Positions 17,001 through 27,508 of a stretch of 33,607 bases of DNA are shown piece by piece (position 1 is the first letter of the stretch; every line of letters begins with the position of its first letter). The stretch is from Guillardia theta CCMP2712 (taxonomy: Eukaryota > Cryptophyceae > Pyrenomonadales > Geminigeraceae). Below the pieces are notes generated by a model. The model saw only the letters and a list, made by a program, of their open reading frames with translations, searched no databases and was not told where the DNA came from. Location of the stretch: assembly GCF_000315625.1 (NCBI RefSeq), contig NW_005434592.1, forward strand, positions 11,454 to 45,060, in the 5' to 3' direction. The translations under genes were made by a program, and so were the position numbers.

Positions 17001-18936
17001 GCCGAACATCAAGTGATTTCTCCAGCTCTTGTCTTATTCCTTCCTTTCTCACCTTTGATTCCCAGCTCCCACAACGCGATGATGAATGGATTCGTCGACT
17101 CACAGGAGGTTGTGATGACGTGTCACCCCTAGAGGCTGACGACACCTCAGGGAGCTGAGATGACTTTGAACTATTTCATCCGCATGATTGGCGAGGGTAA
17201 GTCGGATGAGATAGCGACAAAGATGGAGATGGAGATGGAGATGGAGATGGAGATGGAGATGGAGATGGAGATGGAGATGGAGATGGAGGATAGATACTAG
17301 AAATGAGAGCAAGAATGAGAGGAGGTGAGCTCAATAGATGCTTGCTTGTGGTGTCACCCGGAGAAGAAAGAAAAGAGATTTGAGGGCAGGAGGCTGGGTG
17401 GCAGGGGAGTAATTTCTCTGCAGGTGTACAACCTGATCGACACTCGTACAACATTCTCATCTCTGCGTGCTCGGAGCATGGTGGGGGGGGTGACAGGAAG
17501 GGAGCTGGCTCTCTTGACGTGTCACTGCAGAAGAGTTCTTCGGGCTAGCTCAATTCTTTCTTGCCTTCATGATCAACTCTGGTCTCAAACCAGAGGTGAG
17601 AGTTATTCTGTCATTCAATGCTTTGCTCCCTTCCAGCCAAAGTCCTTCGCTCCCTGTCTCTCCCCCGCTAAAAGCCTCATTCCTGCCTTTTCTGTTGCTT
17701 GCCCTATCCCTTGATCTCCACTTCTTCCAGTCATTTCTTTCCATTCCTGTGCGGTTGTATCAATCCTGTTTGGCTCCAACTCCTCCCCCCCACCCCAACC
17801 TCTCCGTCTCTCCTCCTCTTACCCCATCTCGTGCTCCATCTCCTTTCCTTTCCTCGCTCACCGCCTCAATCAGGCCGATTCCTTTAACAGTGCGATACGA
17901 GTCGCGCTTCTTCACTCAGGTCTGGCACGTCACTCATGTCATGCCTGCCATCCTGATGCGGTTGCGGTCAGACCAACAGGCTGCTTTCGTGCACACCAAG
18001 TACATCTTGGAAGATATGATCAGCTCGCAAGTGATAGCGGACGAGAACACGTTCAAGACCATCCTCAAGGTCGTCAGCAACATGGCGCAGCTCTCAGGAC
18101 AGGTAATGGTTGATTTGCTTCATCGCTGCCATCACCATCGACATAATCCTCGATTCATTCATCCTCGACATAATCTTCTACGTCGTCATCATCTCCAACT
18201 TCATCACCACCACCACCACCATCGTCGTCATCGTCATCACCATCATCATCATCATCACCACCACCACCACCACTATCATCATCACCATCCTCATCATTGT
18301 CATCATCATCGTCATCATCATGCTTTCTTGTGAGGTTTGCTGATGCAGAGCATGCGCGTCCTCTTCGAGCTCTGCTTCAAAGCTGGATCGAGACCACACG
18401 TAATATCATCCCTCCCGCTGGCCTCGTTCCCCCCTCTCCTCTCATGCTCTCTCCCCCCACCTTCCCCTCTTTCGCTGCCTCTCCTCGTCTCTTCCCTCTC
18501 ATGCTCCTCCTTCAGCACCGTCTCCTCGAGGATGTCATCCACACGTGGCTGGAGGACGCGAAGCAAAAGGAGGTGAATGCCGACTGTGCTGCCGACTGTG
18601 CTGCCTTGAGGAGCTGGTGGAGGTGACGGTGCTCTAGGGCGTTGGCCTCTTCGTCCTCGGCATCAAGTTCGAGATCTTCACATATCAGAAGGCTCTCAAG
18701 CTTGAGGTTCCGGGACTCCTTACCTTCCCCTGCTCACCCTCCTGCCAGGAGAACATCCGCAACACTCTCTTAGAGAATTACACCGAGGTCCTGCCCTCGT
18801 GCTTCCCTCCCCCCCCCCCCCCCCTTCGGTGACTGCTGCTCTACAGAACTCCAAGCTTCTCCTTCAAGACCTCCAGGGCATCCGTCAGTTCCTCCTCTCC
18901 AAGAACCCTCCCTTCTCCATCGATTCCCGGCAATGA
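14049..18936 (+). CDS. Pentatricopeptide repeat (PPR) protein, intron-dense
   Basis: PPR proteins bind organellar RNA and act in its processing, stability or translation. The first four exons are clear: 14049-14420, 14473-14604, 14652-14737, 14793-14860, in matching phase. They encode PPR-like helices, for example MAIRAYGMKKNVSAAKRVFDKL, DVYSYGAMVSALCSVERLND and RPNLIVYNTLFHAAITK. Further pieces of the same kind appear downstream: an exon from about 15179; RRRDIARVNQVVETMVNCKVEP (15644-15712); DICSFNILLATYARLRDVERAWMTFELIKEK (about 16400-16542); EMKRMKIDHTVKTAAALIRVYGQLG (about 16816-16890); SMRVLFELCFKAGSRPH (18349-18399) and LLEDVIHTWLEDAKQKE (18518-18574). The gene ends at TGA 18934-18936. 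The basic N-terminus fits organellar import, but the compartment is not decided. The middle exons, and part of 14912-15178, remain unresolved. Confidence 0.75.
17218..17287. repeat. (GGAGAT)n microsatellite in a PPR-gene intron
   Basis: About eleven GGAGAT units lie after a GTAAGT donor near 17197, so the repeat sits inside an intron of the PPR gene. Unlike the TRPV-like gene repeats, the purine strand here is the sense strand. Confidence 0.8.
18103..18348 (+). repeat. PPR-gene intron with (CAT)n/(CAC)n repeat
   Basis: This 246-nt intron has a GGACAG|GTAATG donor and a GCTGATGCAG acceptor. It contains a long CATCAT/CACCAC tract at 18180-18322, which also produces His-rich and Ile-rich chance frames. 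The exons on both sides are PPR-like. Confidence 0.75.
18809..18824. repeat. Poly-C run of 16 bases
   Basis: A homopolymer C tract near the 3' end of the PPR gene, probably inside its last intron. Its length in the assembly may be inexact. Confidence 0.7.
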
Positions 18937-19389
18937 CCTCGAAAGAATTTTCATTAGCGCAGGCTGCTAGCTTAGTAAAGCCCGGAGTCGCCCGGCTGTA
19001 CTGTGACTCTGAGTGCCACGACTGTTCGACTCTTCCGCGACGAGTTCTGATGAGATGGTGACTGGGCTATGACTCAGTGACTCCCCGGCCCCAGCCTACT
19101 AACTAAGTTAACCGGCGCCGCGGCCAGCAGCCTCTATCGAGTATGGACTCGTCAGCTGCGCCGCCGGCTAAGCCTGGCCCCCCAGCCTGGCTTGCCGCAG
19201 TGCCCCGGCAGCCCGGCCCGCCCTCCGAGTCACCCGGCGCCGGGCCAGCCTGCCGGCCCCTGCCGCGCGGCGGCGGAGCGGACATCGGAGCGTCTCAGTA
19301 CGGTGCCTGCGGTGCCAGGCAGGATTGAGGGTGCGGGCCAACCCCTAAATTCCAGAGCTACCACTCCTGCGACCACTACCACCACCATT
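18937..19389. repeat. GC-rich intergenic block
   Basis: Dense CCGGCC/GCCGCC words and CAGTGACT/GTGACTC words resemble the blocks at 1-235, 3500-3760 and 10560-10990. Short open frames here are Pro/Ala/Arg-rich and lack domains. It separates the PPR gene from the next gene. Confidence 0.45.
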
Positions 19390-21014
19390 GCCATGGCGAT
19401 CACCACACTAGAGGGAGAAGAAGCTCAAGTCAGAGAGTGACCAACTGCCAGCCCTCTCGTCTTCACTCCCTTGTCCTCTTGCTACCTCTTGTCTTCTCTC
19501 TGCTGCTGTCAAGGATGGGGTGGGGTGGGGGAGAGGAGCACTTTGTGAAGCGCAGTCGGAGAGCACTTGATGATTTGAGAGGATCTTGACTTTGATGACA
19601 GGAGCGGATTCGATCACCTTGGAGGATCATGCGGCAGATCAGAGCCATCGGCCTTGAGATTCTGCCTCTCGTTATCCTGCTGAGTCAACTAGACAGCCAA
19701 ATCGCCAGCGTAGACTCGCTATCCTCCTGCCACCGCCATCATCCTCTTGCTCGCAGATTCTCTCTCCATGCTCTTCGTGGGGGACTGGGGCGTTCTGAAG
19801 CAGCAGATGATGACGAGGAATTAAGCTCGGAGTCGGAGAAGGGAAATGACGGAGATTGGGCTGACAACAACGCTGAGGGCAAGGGCAAGGGCAAGGGCAA
19901 GGGCAAGGCTGCTGCAAAACCGAGAGGAGCAGGTACATCCTAGGTGCTGTACCTGCATTCCTGAATCTCTCCACTCTCATCCAGCCAAAGCAAGGGGGAG
20001 AGGAAGAGGTGGAAAGAAATCTGTTGCGTCCTCAAGATCGCAAGGGGAGGAAGCAGTCGGCACAGAAGATGAGGCGAAGGAAGCATCGGATGGTGGAGCA
20101 AACGAGATGTCAGCTGACAAGAAAGCTGCCTCTGCAAGATCTTCAAAGAAGGTGGCATGCATCCATAAGAGATTTGTTCGCCATGCTGATTATCCACAGA
20201 CCGATCTGCAGAGCAAGCAGTGGGCCAAGGACGCCATTGCAGCAACTGCCGGCTTCGAGTACGTCAGGAGGTCAGGACTGAGCCTGGACTGTGCATGATG
20301 TGACATGAGCTGCTTAGAACTTTACCTAACCTTCCGCCAAGCTCCATCCCGAACAAGGACGAAGACCCGTAAGTCTACAGGAGAGCGTCCTTGTGCGGCT
20401 GAGAGGTTCTCCAGGCGATTGCTCCCAGTGAGACCGAAAGGGCTGCGAAAAGTCTGGCAGAAGGTTGAGAAATGCGAGGAAGGGACGGCAGGAGCCAGGC
20501 TTTCTGGTCTTTCAGGTCATTCGCTCAGCAAGTGCGGGCTGAGGGAAAGTGCCTGACGTCGTGGATCAGTTGCCAGCGCAAACGTGGAGGAGCCGAACTC
20601 ACCGAAAAGCTCCAACGAGAAGTTGTCTGGGAAGAAGCAGGTCGAAGAGCAGCGGACTGCTCACAGACCCATGATGTGCCTGGTGACAGGTGAAGCATGT
20701 GGTGAGAATGTCGGGGCTAAGACGACAAGTACAAGACAACTCGTTCACCCTCCACCCTTATGCAAACAGCAGCGCCCTCCCAGGTGATACCAAGCACTTG
20801 CTGCTTCCTCTAGCTTACATGCTGTATAGCAGAGGTGGATCATATTTCAGCGCCAACAGCACGAACATCCAATGCTCCGGCCAAGAGTGCAGAATCGTCT
20901 GAAGAACTGCCCAACGAGGATGCTGCTGCAGGTGGGGAGGCAAGCGAGGAAGGAATGAAGGACAGCGGCGATGATGTCAAGTCTGAAGGTGGTCAAGCTG
21001 AAGTCTCTGACTAA
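19390..21014 (+). CDS. Charged low-complexity protein, probably nuclear, multi-exon (partly resolved)
   Basis: Resolved parts: an exon ending at 19932 with an acidic DDDEELSSESEKGNDGDW stretch and a GKGKGKGKGK run; a 52-nt intron (19933-19984); an exon 19985-20258 starting AKARGRGRGGKK, then Ser/Glu/Lys-rich, ending in a more ordered KRFVRHADYPQTDLQSKQWAKDAIAA segment; a small exon 20342-20368 after a GTACGT donor; and a last acidic exon ending EGGQAEVSD with TAA at 21012. Middle exons between 20369 and 20850 and the first exon are not settled; an ATG at 19394 is a candidate start. RGG-like and Lys-rich runs with acidic tails fit a chromatin- or RNA-associated protein. I cannot name a family. 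Confidence 0.5.
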
Positions 21015-21080
21015 CTAGAGCAGACGATATGTTAGTGGGAGGGTCCCAAGGTGCTGTGTGCGCAATGTAAAGAAGAATTT

Positions 21081-21086
21081 AATAAA
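21081..21086 (+). terminator. Polyadenylation signal AATAAA of the charged-protein gene
   Basis: AATAAA lies 67 bases after the TAA at 21012-21014. Confidence 0.55.
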
Positions 21087-21292
21087 CTTAAAAGTCTTGG
21101 TGTAGAGAGAAAAAATACGATGAAGATTCGAAGATAAGAGAGAAGGGGGGAGGGGTGGGGGGTCAAAAAGAATAAAGGCATCGCTGCACACCTCGTGTTG
21201 TGGAACAAACGTCACCCTAGATCGAAGACCAGGCTGAATCCCCAAGAAAAGTCGTAGCGAGGCCACGAGTGCGGGTTAATAAAAAAAACAGC

Positions 21293-22002
21293 TCATTCGT
21301 TCTTCTCATCCGGGTCCTTCCTGAAGGAAGCTTCTAGCAGTCGCAGCTGGAGTGTGAAGCCTGCGTTCGGAGCCGCTGCTGGATGCTTGATGCGTATCCT
21401 TCTCATGCTCTCGTCGTAGGAGATGCACTCCTTCCTCATGAGATAGTGAGCAACCAGCGCAACCGATCGCGATATCCCGCTGGCACAGTGCACCAGCACT
21501 GCCCCTGCGGGAGAATGCTGATACGCGCTCTCGATGAAATCCCAGCTGAGCCGGCATGCCTCGCTCAGGTCCGTTTTTTCCGTGTCTGTGATAGGGCAGG
21601 TGAAGTACTGGATCGAGGGAAAAGGGCTGCTCCCATCGCGGGAGGCGTTCACGATGTACTTGATGTTCAGAGAGGAAACGAGATCCCAGTTTGTTGCTTG
21701 AGCGCGGTTGCCGATGAAAAGCTTGCCCTCCAAGATCTGCAACATTGGGTCAGAAAAACGCATGTAAGAATCTCGTCTCTGCTCACCTCTGCTGGTTGTG
21801 CGTCTTTCGGCTCCTGTATGCTGATTCCCCATTTTTTCCCCTTGCTCCTTGATTTCTGCATCCTCGGCGGAGAACTGCTCATCCAGTCTTGATACTCAAA
21901 GCAGGATTGAATGGCACGGGACTCGACTTGGCAAACAGCCATTACCTCAGCCAGACTCCCTAAGCGCAAATGGGCATGCGGCCCTGAGGACAGAATTTCC
22001 AC
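21293..22002 (-). CDS. Dual-specificity protein phosphatase, two exons, 219 aa
   Basis: Exons are 21787-22002 and 21293-21736, with a 50-nt intron (GTGAGC to TTGCAG) joined in phase. The second exon carries a complete DSP domain: ILEGKLFIGN at the N-terminal edge, general acid Asp123 in PITDTEKTDLSE, and the HCASGISRS loop with nucleophile Cys156 and Arg162. An AAPNAGFTLQLRLLE helix follows, as in atypical dual-specificity phosphatases. These enzymes remove phosphate from Ser/Thr and Tyr, often on MAP kinases; the substrate here is unknown. All catalytic residues are present. No kinase-interaction domain is seen. The start could be the Met at residue 41 (MSSSPPRMQ) instead. A reading frame that runs straight through the intron is also open, but it lacks a natural join to the domain. 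Confidence 0.88.
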
Positions 22003-24394
22003 AACAAGCTTATACCCTCCTCAAATATTTATCATGCAAGTCCGTGACACCAATCTCAGATCCAATCCAGAACCAGATCAGGAAAGCGTTGAACGACCAG
22101 TACTTCTGATTACGTAACCTGAAAACAAACAATCCAGCAGCGCTCAGGACGGCAGAGATTTGCTCCAATGATTCTTGGAGATGGAATTCGAGCTTGAATC
22201 GGTTCAAAGGTCGATTCTTCTTAGCCAAGGAAGAAACGAAGAATGAAGAATTAGAATCGAAAGAGTTGATTCAAGACGAGTATGCGATCGCTGATAGAGA
22301 ATCGTGACGAGAACAAGCGAGCGGAAGCAACGACAGGGTAGAATCGCTCGGTCTCCGAGGAGAAGGAAAGAGGAGGGGAGGGGAGGGGGAGGGGGAGGAG
22401 AGAAGGGGAGGTTGTTGCAAGATCAGATCACCACGGGCATTACGAGTGAAGGGGACGGAGCGATTTGCAAGTCTGGCCTCGTGAGTATCTAAGGTGGGGT
22501 GGGGGTACTGGACCGAGGGGTAACCGAAAAAAGAGGGTGGGGTTATCAAGTACGGGGTACTTTGTGTCATCACCTGTGAGGAAAAAGGGGGTGATATTTC
22601 GTAAGGTAGGATAAGCCGGTCACGTCGGAAGGGGGGTACTGGGAAGTCCGAATTATCGAGCTAAAAGGGATGAAGGGACGTGGGCATAGGAGGGGTGGGG
22701 TGACAAAATTAGTCCCTAATGGGTGGTGAGGGTACCTATACCACCCCTGTGTTGAAAGATAATTCTATAGAGGTAGCGTTCTGAGTGTTTTACATGTGAG
22801 AAAACAAGGGGTGCTATTGGACCGGTACCCCTCTTTTACACCATGGGGTCCGTTCATATGGGGTGTCAAAACGCATCTGTTATCGAACGAGGGTGGGGTG
22901 GTTGCTCCCAAAATACCAGATGGGATTGTACCTGAAAATATCTCAAAACAGTTATAAAAATGCAACTCTTCGACTAAAATCTATTTACATCGTCTACGAT
23001 AATCACCGAACATAGCTACTTTCCTTCATTTTAGAGATTTATAACTCGAAGCTCCAGATAACTTGGTACAAGAAAAGTGTAGAGAGATCATTATCTTGAT
23101 TTTAAAATAAATTTCTTTAATGAAAATTGGTACCGCTCGATGTCCACCCCACAATCTGAGGGAAACTTTTGGGGTACACATGACAAACAAAAGGTTGAAT
23201 CAAAAAAGTATATTCATTTTTATTTCATTATTACTGGAATCGGCCGGGCCCGTGTCTGTCACGGCACCTGCCGGGCCCGGGCCGGGTCACTACTGAGATG
23301 TACCAACGCTTTAAAATGCTTCCATGCGTTCCATTTGTCCGTTATCATCGTTTTTATCGTTAAGATTTCATAACGGAGGAAAAAAAGAGTCTGTGTGTGG
23401 TGGGTACTGATTTCATGCATGGTACCTCTGATGGAGATGTAGATTTCAATGAAATGGTAGGGTAGTGAATAGTGCAAAGGGGGCATATACGCTGTAATTT
23501 AATAATGATATCAATAGTAAAATAGCGAGATCTAGCTGCAAAAGAAAAGGGAAATTTATCTTCTGGGGTAGGGTTACAAACGAGAGGGTAGGGTATATGT
23601 AGAATGAGATCAGGGGTGGGGTCCTGCATGCGTGAGATGGCGGGAGCTGTGCTCTGCGACTAGGGAGGGGATAAAGGCAAGGAGCGCGAGAGATCGTGGG
23701 CTCTGGACAAGAGGAGGAGGATTTCATGAGCAAATGTTTTAATCGAGAGAGGACAAGATGATTTTAAGAGATGTGAGAAGGAAGGTCACGGAGCTCGAAA
23801 GCTGATGGTGGTTGACGAAAAGATACTAGGAGATTGCGGCTTTTAGATCCGTTTTGTCTAGTTTTTTTGAACAGCATTCTTTGTTGCTTTGTTGCAATCA
23901 TTGTACTACAACAATATCTTCAGTCTATACTGTTTAGAACATCTGTTTGCATCCTAATTGGGGAAGATGCATCAACCTTCCACCGAGGAAATATGATGCT
24001 AAAATATGATGAAGTTGATCCGAGAATCTTGAATCTTCTTTCATATTGCAAGAATTGAACTGTCATGATTCCTGGTTTCATATTTGAATCTCTGCATGTC
24101 TCTGTCTCTCTATAGTATTTATGTGCATGATGCTATCGCATTCTCGCACTTCGCTACTAGCTTCCTCTCACCTCAGTTTCCCCTGCACTTGCGCAAAGGA
24201 GTAGAAAACAAAATCATTTGTACATAATCCTGCTCAGATTTCGTGTTTCTTTACGTGTAGAATGAATGTGGATAACATCTAATTTGGATCACTCAATCTG
24301 GCTTGCTTGCTACATTGTGATCACTTTTGTTTTCCAGGATCTCTCTTGTTTCTAGCCGCCAGTACGCTGTTGCGAGTTTCGATTCTTCTGCACG
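22003..24394. other. Long gene-poor region with a G-rich stretch
   Basis: No frame longer than about 100 codons or with a domain is seen. Bases 22370-22400 are GGA-rich. Bases 22480-22760 are G-rich on the plus strand, with repeated GGGGTACT and GGTGGGGT words, and similar words recur to about 23640. Bases 22960-23230 and 23840-24060 are AT-rich. Bases 23236-23289 hold a GC-rich inverted repeat. It may contain transposon remnants or the distal promoter of the gene at 24395, but nothing is recognisable. Confidence 0.5.
23236..23289. repeat. GC-rich near-palindrome in AT-rich DNA
   Basis: GGCCGGGCCCG and CGGGCCCGGGCC arms flank a loop of about 20 bases. It is an abrupt GC-rich island within AT-rich sequence, which suggests insertion or a stable hairpin. 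Confidence 0.5.
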
Positions 24395-25496
24395 ATGCCT
24401 CCCAAAGCTTCCAAGAAGGAAGTTGCCAAAGCACAAAAGAAGGTCATTGAGGACAAGACCTTCGGTTTGAAGAACAAGAACAAATCCAAAGTTGTCCAGA
24501 ATTTCGTTCAGCAAGTTACCCAAAACGCGAAACGTGCAGGTTTGTCAAAGGATGAGGCCGTGCGGAAAGAGAAGGAGAAAGAAGAGAGAACGAACAGAAA
24601 GGCTGAAAAGGAGGCGAGAGATGCCGAGCTTCGAATGCTTTTCGCCCCAGCTGTGAAGAAGAAGGAGAAGGAAGCTGCTGTTGCGAAGAAAGATGAAGCT
24701 CCCAAGGAGGAGGAGACCGAGATGATTTCTGCCCAGGATGCCTACAATGAGGCCAAGAGAAACGAAGATCTCGCCAAGGCCGAAGCCGTTCTTGGAGAGC
24801 AGAAGGATGATGACATATACGATGCCATCGAGCGCGAGAGAGCCGAACTGAGGAAGCGAGGAAATTTAACACCTGTAACCTACGACAACTTCGTGGCGTG
24901 GAAAGCACGAAAGGCAGAAGAAAGGAAGCAGAAGGATATTGCAGAGGCCAAGAAGATGCTCGCAGCTGCAAAGCAGATCAAAGGGAAGAGTGGGAAAGAC
25001 CTGTTCAATCAGCTTGCGGCAGCGAATGCGGATCTGTTCTTGGATGATGATGAGGCTGATGACGATTGGATGATAAGGGAGAAAGATTCTGATGATGAGG
25101 AAGAGGTTTACGACATTCAAGTCACTGGAACTTCCTTCTCATTGCAAAAGGTCAACAAGGGTGGGCCAAGCGCACAGGCAGAGTCAAAGGAGGTGAGATC
25201 CCTTGATCAAGTTGAATTTCAAACCCCTTCAACCACTCTGCTTCCCTTCGTCCCGTTTTTAACTTTCTCAACTCTTCTTTCCTGTCCTCTTGTTCCTTCT
25301 ACTCAACTCTGCTTGCCTGTCCTTATGCTTATCCTGAAGAACTTATGTGTTCAGAGTATGTTGCATTTCAACAGATTGAGAATTTTGTCAGGATCAAAAG
25401 GACAACGCTACTGCTGGTGAAACAGAGTTGGCTGCTGCAGTTGACGCATCGTTGTTCCTCGATGAAGACGTGGATTTGCCCTCTGACGACGACTGA
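24395..25496 (+). CDS. Tma46/ZC3H15 (DFRP)-like protein lacking the CCCH zinc fingers, two exons, 300 aa
   Basis: Exons are 24395-25192 and 25392-25496, separated by a 199-nt phase-0 intron. The N-terminus (MPPKASKKEVAKAQKK, then IEDKTFGLKNKNKSK) is the hallmark of the ZC3H15/Tma46 family, partners of the translation GTPase DRG1/Rbg1. The later IERERAEL...VTYDNFVAWKARKAEERK segment matches the DRG-binding DFRP part. The C-terminus is acidic, as in the family (SLFLDEDVDLPSDDD, with a similar FLDDDEADDDW earlier). Relatives carry two CCCH fingers between these parts. Here that space is a Lys/Glu-rich stretch (about residues 70-140) with no cysteines. Expected role: a cytoplasmic, ribosome-associated cofactor that stabilises the DRG GTPase. 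The intron contains an in-frame read-through of about 75 codons that I do not count. Confidence 0.85.
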
Positions 25497-25520
25497 GCAG
25501 AATCCATTATCAGTGCAGTG

Positions 25521-25526
25521 AATAAA
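25521..25526 (+). terminator. Polyadenylation signal AATAAA of the Tma46-like gene
   Basis: AATAAA lies 25 bases after the stop codon at 25496. Confidence 0.6.
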
Positions 25527-25716
25527 TTGTGAAAAGATCGGCAAGTATGGTCAGCATCTCTTAACTGTTTTTGATTTGAGCAATCTCCTTTTGATTTGGA
25601 GGCATGCTTCGATACAAGACGCAGACTTTCAACATGTGTTTGAACTGTTTCATTCATTCCTTGTGTATTTCTACAAAATCTTAAATTCACATGCAAGCTA
25701 TTTCAGCTTTTCACCA

Positions 25717-26310
25717 TTAAAATTTCTTGATCAATTTCTCGAGCTGGGCATTCAGCTTGGCAGGAAAAATCGATCTTGCGTGCTGCCTCTTCCTAACGGC
25801 ATTGATCACGTTCTGCAGCAAGACGTCCTTGCTCCCTTCAGACCGGATTGCCATAGATTTCTTCCCTGTCAAGCCTTGTTCTTAAACCGCACGAAACAGG
25901 GGCGGTACTCCCTCATTGAGACCGCTCGTGTGCCTGAATCGTGTACAACTGGATCTGTAGTCTTGCGCTGATCTGAACTCAACGTCAAGTCGACGGAGTT
26001 TGCTTGTGCCTCCAGACCGTCCTGGTGTGGTATGCCAAGTCCAACTTGATGACTTTTTCTTTCTGACAATCTGGTTGCGGATGCATTACTTGAATCTCTT
26101 CCCTGAAAGAAGATCTCGCCGATGTAGCTTCCATGATGACTTGAATCTTCTTCTTGAAATAATTTGTCCATGATCTCGTTTCACTGCTTCGTAGATACCT
26201 TTTCCCTCTCTTATTTCTCTCACAAAAGCCCTTTCCACAACGTCGACAATCCTTTCTTGCAAGACCTGACCTGACCTGACCTGACCTGACCTGACCTGAC
26301 CTGACCTGAC
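25717..26310 (-). CDS. Probable unrecognised gene with uncertain exon structure
   Basis: The minus strand holds several protein-like pieces separated by plausible short introns: RIVDVVERAFVREIREGK near 26220-26260; KEKVIKLDLAYHTRTVWRHKQTP around 25990-26070; and a final basic piece (KKSMAIRSEGSKDVLLQNVINAVRKR, then PAKLNAQLEKLIKKF) ending at TAA 25717-25719. An open 100-codon frame starting at 26171 crosses the same area in other phases. I could not find one splice chain in which every phase agrees, so boundaries and start are approximate. No family is recognised. It converges with the Tma46-like gene (220 bases between stops). A GACCT repeat lies at its 5' side. Confidence 0.4.
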
Positions 26311-26352
26311 CTGACCTGACCTGACCTGACCTGACCTGACCTGACCTGACCT
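26263..26352. repeat. (GACCT)18 pentanucleotide repeat
   Basis: About eighteen perfect GACCT units with no interruptions. Open frames on the minus strand read it as a repeated Ser-Gly-Gln-Val-Arg. It lies internally next to the start of a minus-strand gene. Confidence 0.95.
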
Positions 26353-27027
26353 CTGCTCGGCTGTCCTCAGCTGTCCTGAGCAGGCCTTGCTCACCTCACA
26401 GCCCTTTTCCTGACCTCCCCCCTCTTCGGGTCGGATCGTGACGACCCTTTGTCCTGTGGTAAATTAAAGTCATCGAGCATTGCTACAGTGATGTAGTAAA
26501 TATCATCTACCAGTCATCTGGATGACTCAATGTCATGGCCAGGTACCCTAAGCTGTCTGGGTCCTAGGGCTCCTAGGTCACCGGGAATAGCATTAGAAAC
26601 GTTGACATGGCTGATCATGGTCTTGACATGGACCGCTGGATTTTAAGCACACAGTCATGATACCATATGCGGTTCTGAAGTCAGCAGTTTCTATGTTGCT
26701 TGTCAAGACCTATAGGTCTGAGGGAACCCTTGTTTGCCTTGAGGAGAGCCGTCTAAATTCTGACCTTGACTGGGCGACATCCTGCTATGAAGGGGTCAAA
26801 GTGTAGTAAATACGGTTGAAGCGATAGCCGATGTTTCATAAAGGGTCACAGTGTCATCGTTCCATCCAAAGAAGAGCTATTCAATTCTTACCTATGGAGT
26901 CAGCTGCCAAGAGATCAGATAACAAGGCGTTTCATGGATAACCCCCAAATTAAAAAAAGATTGTAACAGGTATGATGACAGTCTGCGTCAGCGGCTGACT
27001 GCGACCCCTCGGCTGCCTCCGCACCCC
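26353..27027. other. Gene-free region upstream of the small gene at 27145
   Basis: No open frame of note and no repeat. It contains several CATGG/GTCATG words and ends at a TATA box. Confidence 0.5.
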
Positions 27028-27035
27028 TATATATA
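27028..27035 (+). promoter_or_regulatory. TATA box of the small gene at 27145
   Basis: TATATATA lies 117 bases upstream of the ATG, followed by a pyrimidine-rich leader like that of RWP-RK gene 2. Confidence 0.55.
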
Positions 27036-27144
27036 CAGCGGAGCTCCCAGTTTTCCAGCACCTTTCACATCCTCTCCAACTTCAACCCCCTCCTTCGATC
27101 CTTCACGTACCTAAACTTCACATTCTCCTCTGTTACTGCCAGAC

Positions 27145-27471
27145 ATGTCAGCGATTTCCCTTCATCAAGAGTCTTCACACAACTCCGATGAGTTCCTCAT
27201 GGAAGACGACCTCTTCTTCTCCGGCAGAGACTCATGGGGTCGAGAGCGGTCCTCTCAGTTGGACAAGAACTTTGACTTAGACGGAGGAGCTCAAGTCAGC
27301 CATGGACGCAAGTACATCTACATCATTGAAGAGAGCATGGTTTTGTCATCTTGCTTCAAGCTGAGGGATGCCGAGTTGCTCCCAGAATCCAGAAAAATTC
27401 TCTGCCACGGACCCGAAGGAATGCTCCTTTCGAACGTCACGGCTTCCCTGAGGAAGAGTAGGAAAATGTAG
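27145..27471 (+). CDS. Small unrecognised protein, 108 aa
   Basis: The frame is framed by a TATA box (27028) and an AATAAA signal (27509), and the leader is CT-rich. The protein begins MSAISLHQESSHNSDEFLMEDD, with an acidic N-terminal third, and continues with KYIYIIEESMVLSSCFKL and a basic C-terminus ending RKSRKM. No signal peptide, membrane segment or known motif is visible. Leader and promoter style resemble the RWP-RK genes, but the RWP-RK core is absent. It could be a short regulatory or stress protein; no function is claimed. Confidence 0.55.
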   Translation: MSAISLHQESSHNSDEFLMEDDLFFSGRDSWGRERSSQLDKNFDLDGGAQVSHGRKYIYIIEESMVLSSCFKLRDAELLPESRKILCHGPEGMLLSNVTASLRKSRKM

Positions 27472-27508
27472 AAAATGCGCAAGAAAATGTGTATCATAGC
27501 ATTGTTTC

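Noticed and set aside
18110-18343. His-rich and Ile/Thr-rich frames
   Set aside because: They read a CAT/CAC repeat inside a PPR-gene intron bounded by good splice sites.
25193-25391. Coding read-through after exon 1 of the Tma46-like gene
   Set aside because: Composition changes to Leu/Phe/Pro-rich, a GTGAGA donor precedes it, and the spliced exon 2 restores the acidic family C-terminus.
26263-26352. Telomere or CRISPR-like array
   Set aside because: Uniform 5-bp tandem units without spacers, internal in the sequence; not a CRISPR array, and GACCT is not a known telomere unit.
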